Origin: Alexandriicola marinus
Lineage (GTDB): Bacteria; Pseudomonadota; Alphaproteobacteria; Rhodobacterales; Rhodobacteraceae
Assembly: GCF_004000435.1 (NCBI RefSeq)
Contig: NZ_RBVZ01000002.1
Location: 248,001 to 312,000, forward strand
DNA length: 64,000 nucleotides
Reading direction: 5' to 3'
Below, in pieces: positions 61,893-64,000 of this stretch. The position numbers and the translations under genes were made by a program. Below the pieces are notes generated by a model. It searched no databases. It saw only the letters and a program-made list of their open reading frames with translations, and had not been told where the DNA came from. The stretch's first letter is position 1; the number at the start of each line of letters is the position of its first letter.

Positions 61893-62650
61893 TGCGCCTG
61901 ATCGCGATCATGTGTCTTCTTCTGGCGACCCTGCCCGCGCGGGCCGAACAGGTCGTCCTCGGGCTGAGCCAGGACGAAGTCGCGATCACCGCCACGTTCG
62001 AAGGCGACGAGATCCTGATCTTTGGTGCGATCCAGCGTGAAACGCCGATCGATGCGGAAAGACCGCTTTCGGTCGTCATAACGGTCGAGGGCCCGTCGTC
62101 GCCTATCGTTGTGCGCCGCAAGGAACGGCGGTTCGGCATCTGGGTGAATACCGATGCGGTCGAGGTCGATGCGGCCCCGAGTTTCTATGCGGTGACGACA
62201 TCGGGCCCGCTGGACGAGGTCCTCACCAATACCGAGAACCTCCGCCACAACATCACGATCGATCGTGCCGTCCGGTCGCGTGGCGCACCGATGAACATCA
62301 CCGATTCAGAGGCCTTCAGCGAGGCGCTGATCCGGATCCGCGAAAGATCGGGGCTCTACAAGCTGATCGAGAATGGCGTCGACCTTGAGGAGCAGACGCT
62401 TTTTCACACCAATGTATCGCTGCCGGCCAACTTGACCGAGGGTCACTACGAGGCCCGCATCTTTCTGACCCGCGAAGGCGAAGTCGTCGATGTCTACAGG
62501 ACACCGATCGAAGTGCGCCGTGTCGGGATCGGCCAATGGCTGTTCGCATTGTCGCGCAGCCAGCCGCTCCTCTACGGGCTCATGTCGCTGGCCATCGCGA
62601 TCGCCGCAGGCTGGAGCGCGTCGAAGGTGTTTTCAGCGCTCAAGCGCTGA
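61892..62650 (+). CDS. TIGR02186 family periplasmic/membrane protein
   Basis: A 252-residue protein with a signal peptide ending in PARA and one C-terminal membrane helix (about 225-246). The body begins EQVVLGLSQDEVAITATFEG, has VVRRKERRFGIWVN, and matches TIGR02186 proteins, which are almost always encoded next to a TauE/SafE transporter. It is predicted to be a periplasmic domain held by a C-terminal anchor, perhaps a partner of the transporter. No enzymatic motif. Confidence 0.88.
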   Translation: MRLIAIMCLLLATLPARAEQVVLGLSQDEVAITATFEGDEILIFGAIQRETPIDAERPLSVVITVEGPSSPIVVRRKERRFGIWVNTDAVEVDAAPSFYAVTTSGPLDEVLTNTENLRHNITIDRAVRSRGAPMNITDSEAFSEALIRIRERSGLYKLIENGVDLEEQTLFHTNVSLPANLTEGHYEARIFLTREGEVVDVYRTPIEVRRVGIGQWLFALSRSQPLLYGLMSLAIAIAAGWSASKVFSALKR

Positions 62651-62727
62651 GATGCCCTGCCCCCCCAGATCCGGTGGGAAGAATTGCGCGAAGAGATCCT
62701 TTACACCCAAGATGCTACCATAGGTTG

Positions 62728-62743
62728 TTAATACTTCATTAAC
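62728..62743 (+). promoter_or_regulatory. CtrA-type site upstream of the luxR locus
   Basis: TTAA-TACTTCA-TTAAC is a perfect match to TTAA-N7-TTAAC. It lies 20 bases before the ATG at 62764 of a small gene that precedes luxR. The flanking sequence is AT-rich for this genome. Confidence 0.6.
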
Positions 62744-62763
62744 TTTCGAAGCAGAGAGTGAAC

Positions 62764-62979
62764 ATGGGACATAGATGGATGATCGACGTACTCGACGACC
62801 TGCGAACCTACGCGGTCAAGAACGACCTGCACCGCCTTGCGGAGCATATCGGACAGACCGTGCAGGTCGCACTCGAAGAGGCGGGACCGGTGAAGGAGGG
62901 AGCCCCCGTCGGGCTATATGTGAATGGCGCTGGACCTCGAAGGCTACCTGATCGACGTGGAACGCGCCCGGGGGCTTGA
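62764..62979 (+). CDS. Small protein upstream of luxR
   Basis: A 71-residue protein beginning MGHRWMIDVLDDLRTYAVKN. It is predicted to be helical up to about residue 40 (LAEHIGQTVQVALEE), then Gly/Pro/Arg-rich and probably disordered. A GTG two codons earlier (62758) is also possible. It overlaps luxR by 56 bases in another frame, so the real protein may end earlier or the two may be translationally coupled. I recall small proteins with a similar MGH-W-DVL beginning in this position in relatives, but cannot confirm it. Confidence 0.6.
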   Translation: MGHRWMIDVLDDLRTYAVKNDLHRLAEHIGQTVQVALEEAGPVKEGAPVGLYVNGAGPRRLPDRRGTRPGA

Positions 62980-63691
62980 GGATATCCAGACGCTGATCCT
63001 CCACCTTCGGGATCAGTATGGCGTCGATCACATCGTCTATCACTGGGTGTCGTCCGACGGTGAGCAGTATGGCTGCGGCACATACAGCCCCGAATGGGCC
63101 CAACGCTATGTCGACAAGGACTATCTTCGTGTCGATCCGGTCGTGATCGGCTGCTTTCAGCGGTTCCACCCGGTCGATTGGCGCAAGTTGGACTGGTCAT
63201 CCAAGGCAGCCCGCGCCTTTCAGGCAGAGGCCCGGGACTACGGTGTCGGGCGACAGGGCTTTTCGATCCCCGTCCGCGGGCCGAACGGCCAGTTCGCGCT
63301 TCTCACGGTGTCGCATGATTGCGACGACGAGGCATGGGATGCCTTCACGCTCGCCCATCAGCGGGAACTCATCCTGATCGCGCATTACTTCAATCTCAAG
63401 GCGCTGGAACTGGAACACGCCCGCGCGCCGGAACCCATCAAATCCCTGTCTCCCCGAGAGGTGGATACGCTGACATTCCTCGCGATGGGATACAGCCGCG
63501 GTCAGGTGGCCGACATGCTGTCAATCTCGGAACATACGCTGCGCGCCTATATCGAAAGCGCCCGGTTCAAGCTGAACGCCGCCAACACGACACATGCGAT
63601 CACCCGGGCCATAACCGAAGGTCTGATCGTCGTGGGCGGCACGTCGAGGGCCGCCGACGGCGGTTGGCCCGGGCGCCGCACCCCAAGCTGA
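62924..63691 (+). CDS. luxR: LuxR-type quorum-sensing transcriptional regulator
   Basis: A 255-residue regulator. The N-terminal autoinducer-binding domain has WAQRYVDKDYLRVDPVV, giving the conserved Trp, Tyr, Asp and Pro that hold an acyl-homoserine lactone, and a later conserved Gly in RQGFSIPVRGPNG. The C-terminal LuxR HTH reads LSPREVDTLTFLAMGYSRGQ, then VADMLSISEHTLRAYIESA. It lies directly before a LuxI-type synthase gene, so it most likely senses that product. A perfect CtrA-type site lies before the small gene it overlaps. Confidence 0.93.
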   Translation: MALDLEGYLIDVERARGLEDIQTLILHLRDQYGVDHIVYHWVSSDGEQYGCGTYSPEWAQRYVDKDYLRVDPVVIGCFQRFHPVDWRKLDWSSKAARAFQAEARDYGVGRQGFSIPVRGPNGQFALLTVSHDCDDEAWDAFTLAHQRELILIAHYFNLKALELEHARAPEPIKSLSPREVDTLTFLAMGYSRGQVADMLSISEHTLRAYIESARFKLNAANTTHAITRAITEGLIVVGGTSRAADGGWPGRRTPS

Positions 63692-63793
63692 ATCCCGCCT
63701 TCCCCGACGCGCAACACGCTGTGCATTCGCAGGCTGTTAACCTAGCCGAACCTACCGTTCCCCTGCTTAACGCGTCGAACAGGGAGCGATATC

Positions 63794-64000
63794 TTGCTGC
63801 GCTATGTCTATGGGTCGGACCTGTCTGACCACCCCCGGCTTACCGACACTATGTTCCGCGATCGGGCGACCCAGTTCCGCGACCGGCTGGGCTGGGAGGT
63901 GACGGTTGATCCGAATGGCTGGGAACAGGACGAATATGACGGCCTCGACCCCCTCTATGTGATCTGGGAGACGCCATCCGGCCGACACGGCGGGTCGATG
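63794..64000 (+). CDS. luxI: Acyl-homoserine-lactone synthase, 5' part only
   Basis: The first 69 codons of a LuxI-type autoinducer synthase, cut by the right edge. It starts at TTG with GGGAG eight bases upstream: LLRYVYGSDLSDHPRL. FRDRATQFRDRLGW gives the conserved Arg, Phe and Trp, and EQDEYDGLDPLYVI the conserved acidic residues. The early RHGGSM match is also typical. No ATG in frame precedes it, so the rare start may keep expression low. The 102-base gap from luxR holds a weak dyad (63719-63732) but no convincing lux box. Confidence 0.88.
   Translation, partial: MLRYVYGSDLSDHPRLTDTMFRDRATQFRDRLGWEVTVDPNGWEQDEYDGLDPLYVIWETPSGRHGGSM

Noticed and set aside
63719-63732. Possible lux box before luxI (CTGTGCATTCGCAG)
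   Set aside because: Only about 10 of 14 positions are symmetric and it does not resemble a 20-base lux box closely; not listed as a feature.
1-64000. CRISPR arrays, tRNA or rRNA genes, insertion sequences, prophage
   Set aside because: I looked for regular repeats, cloverleaf-like GGTTCGANTCC segments and transposase or integrase motifs and found none I could support.

Overview
This is a high-GC chromosomal window from an alphaproteobacterium, most probably a member of the Rhodobacteraceae (Roseobacter group). The inference rests on gene content and order: short-form HisG with HisZ, an RpoHII-type sigma-32, class II (B12-dependent) ribonucleotide reductase, CobU/CobC, a 832-residue FAD-GcvT dehydrogenase of the dimethylglycine/sarcosine type, XdhABC, the rsmI/yraN/gshB - lppC - glnD - murJ - trpS neighbourhood, a TauE/TIGR02186 pair, and a LuxR/LuxI pair with CtrA-type sites. 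Most of it is ordinary, densely packed chromosome, with many 4-base ATGA overlaps. I saw no insertion sequence, prophage, CRISPR array, rRNA or tRNA.

Layout. 1-3.7 kb: a truncated lipid A deacylase-like gene, nrdJ and a DUF1489 gene. 3.9-7.6 kb: hisS - small membrane protein - hisZ - hisG, then slyX. 7.6-13.1 kb: a lipoprotein, dnaE and an ArsR/SRPBCC pair with twin operator-like dyads. 13.3-17.8 kb: xdhABC. 18-22.9 kb: a lipoprotein, an SGNH hydrolase, a bactofilin and a four-gene overlapping operon (aldo/keto reductase, FAD oxidoreductase, DUF938, small membrane protein). 23-30.8 kb: the FAD-GcvT dehydrogenase, a small gene broken by an in-frame amber codon, a D-2-hydroxyacid dehydrogenase, an SH3 protein, a CDF metal exporter and an M3 peptidase. 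30.9-36.5 kb: coaBC - dut - membrane-tethered MoeB-like protein, rpoHII, cobU-cobC and a GST. 36.6-47.8 kb: comM, gshB, yraN, rsmI, lppC, glnD, an EEP hydrolase, murJ and a catalytically dead rhomboid. 47.9-54.6 kb: trpS, a branched-chain aminotransferase operon, usp, a NifU-domain gene, tsaB (frameshifted) and rimI. 54.7-60.9 kb: a BMP-type nucleoside ABC transporter operon ending in purine nucleoside phosphorylase. 61-62.7 kb: TauE/SafE and TIGR02186. 62.7-64 kb: a CtrA-type site, a small protein, luxR and the start of luxI.

Functional threads. The nucleoside importer plus phosphorylase yields free purine bases, and XdhABC can oxidise these, so the window encodes two halves of purine scavenging. 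NrdJ depends on cobalamin, and CobU/CobC act in assembling it. comM, yraN and the luxR locus are each preceded by a match, or near match, to the CtrA consensus TTAA-N7-TTAAC. This suggests one regulatory layer connecting DNA uptake and quorum sensing. rpoHII has an ECF11/RpoE-type promoter, pointing to the photooxidative stress cascade.

The window looks like core genome, and I do not claim a whole new system. The most unusual signals are regulatory (CtrA-type sites, ArsR dyads, an Irr-like box, a three-segment leader before the aminotransferase) and lesions (the tsaB frameshift, the amber-broken gene, the dead rhomboid). All matches were made by eye, without database searches.
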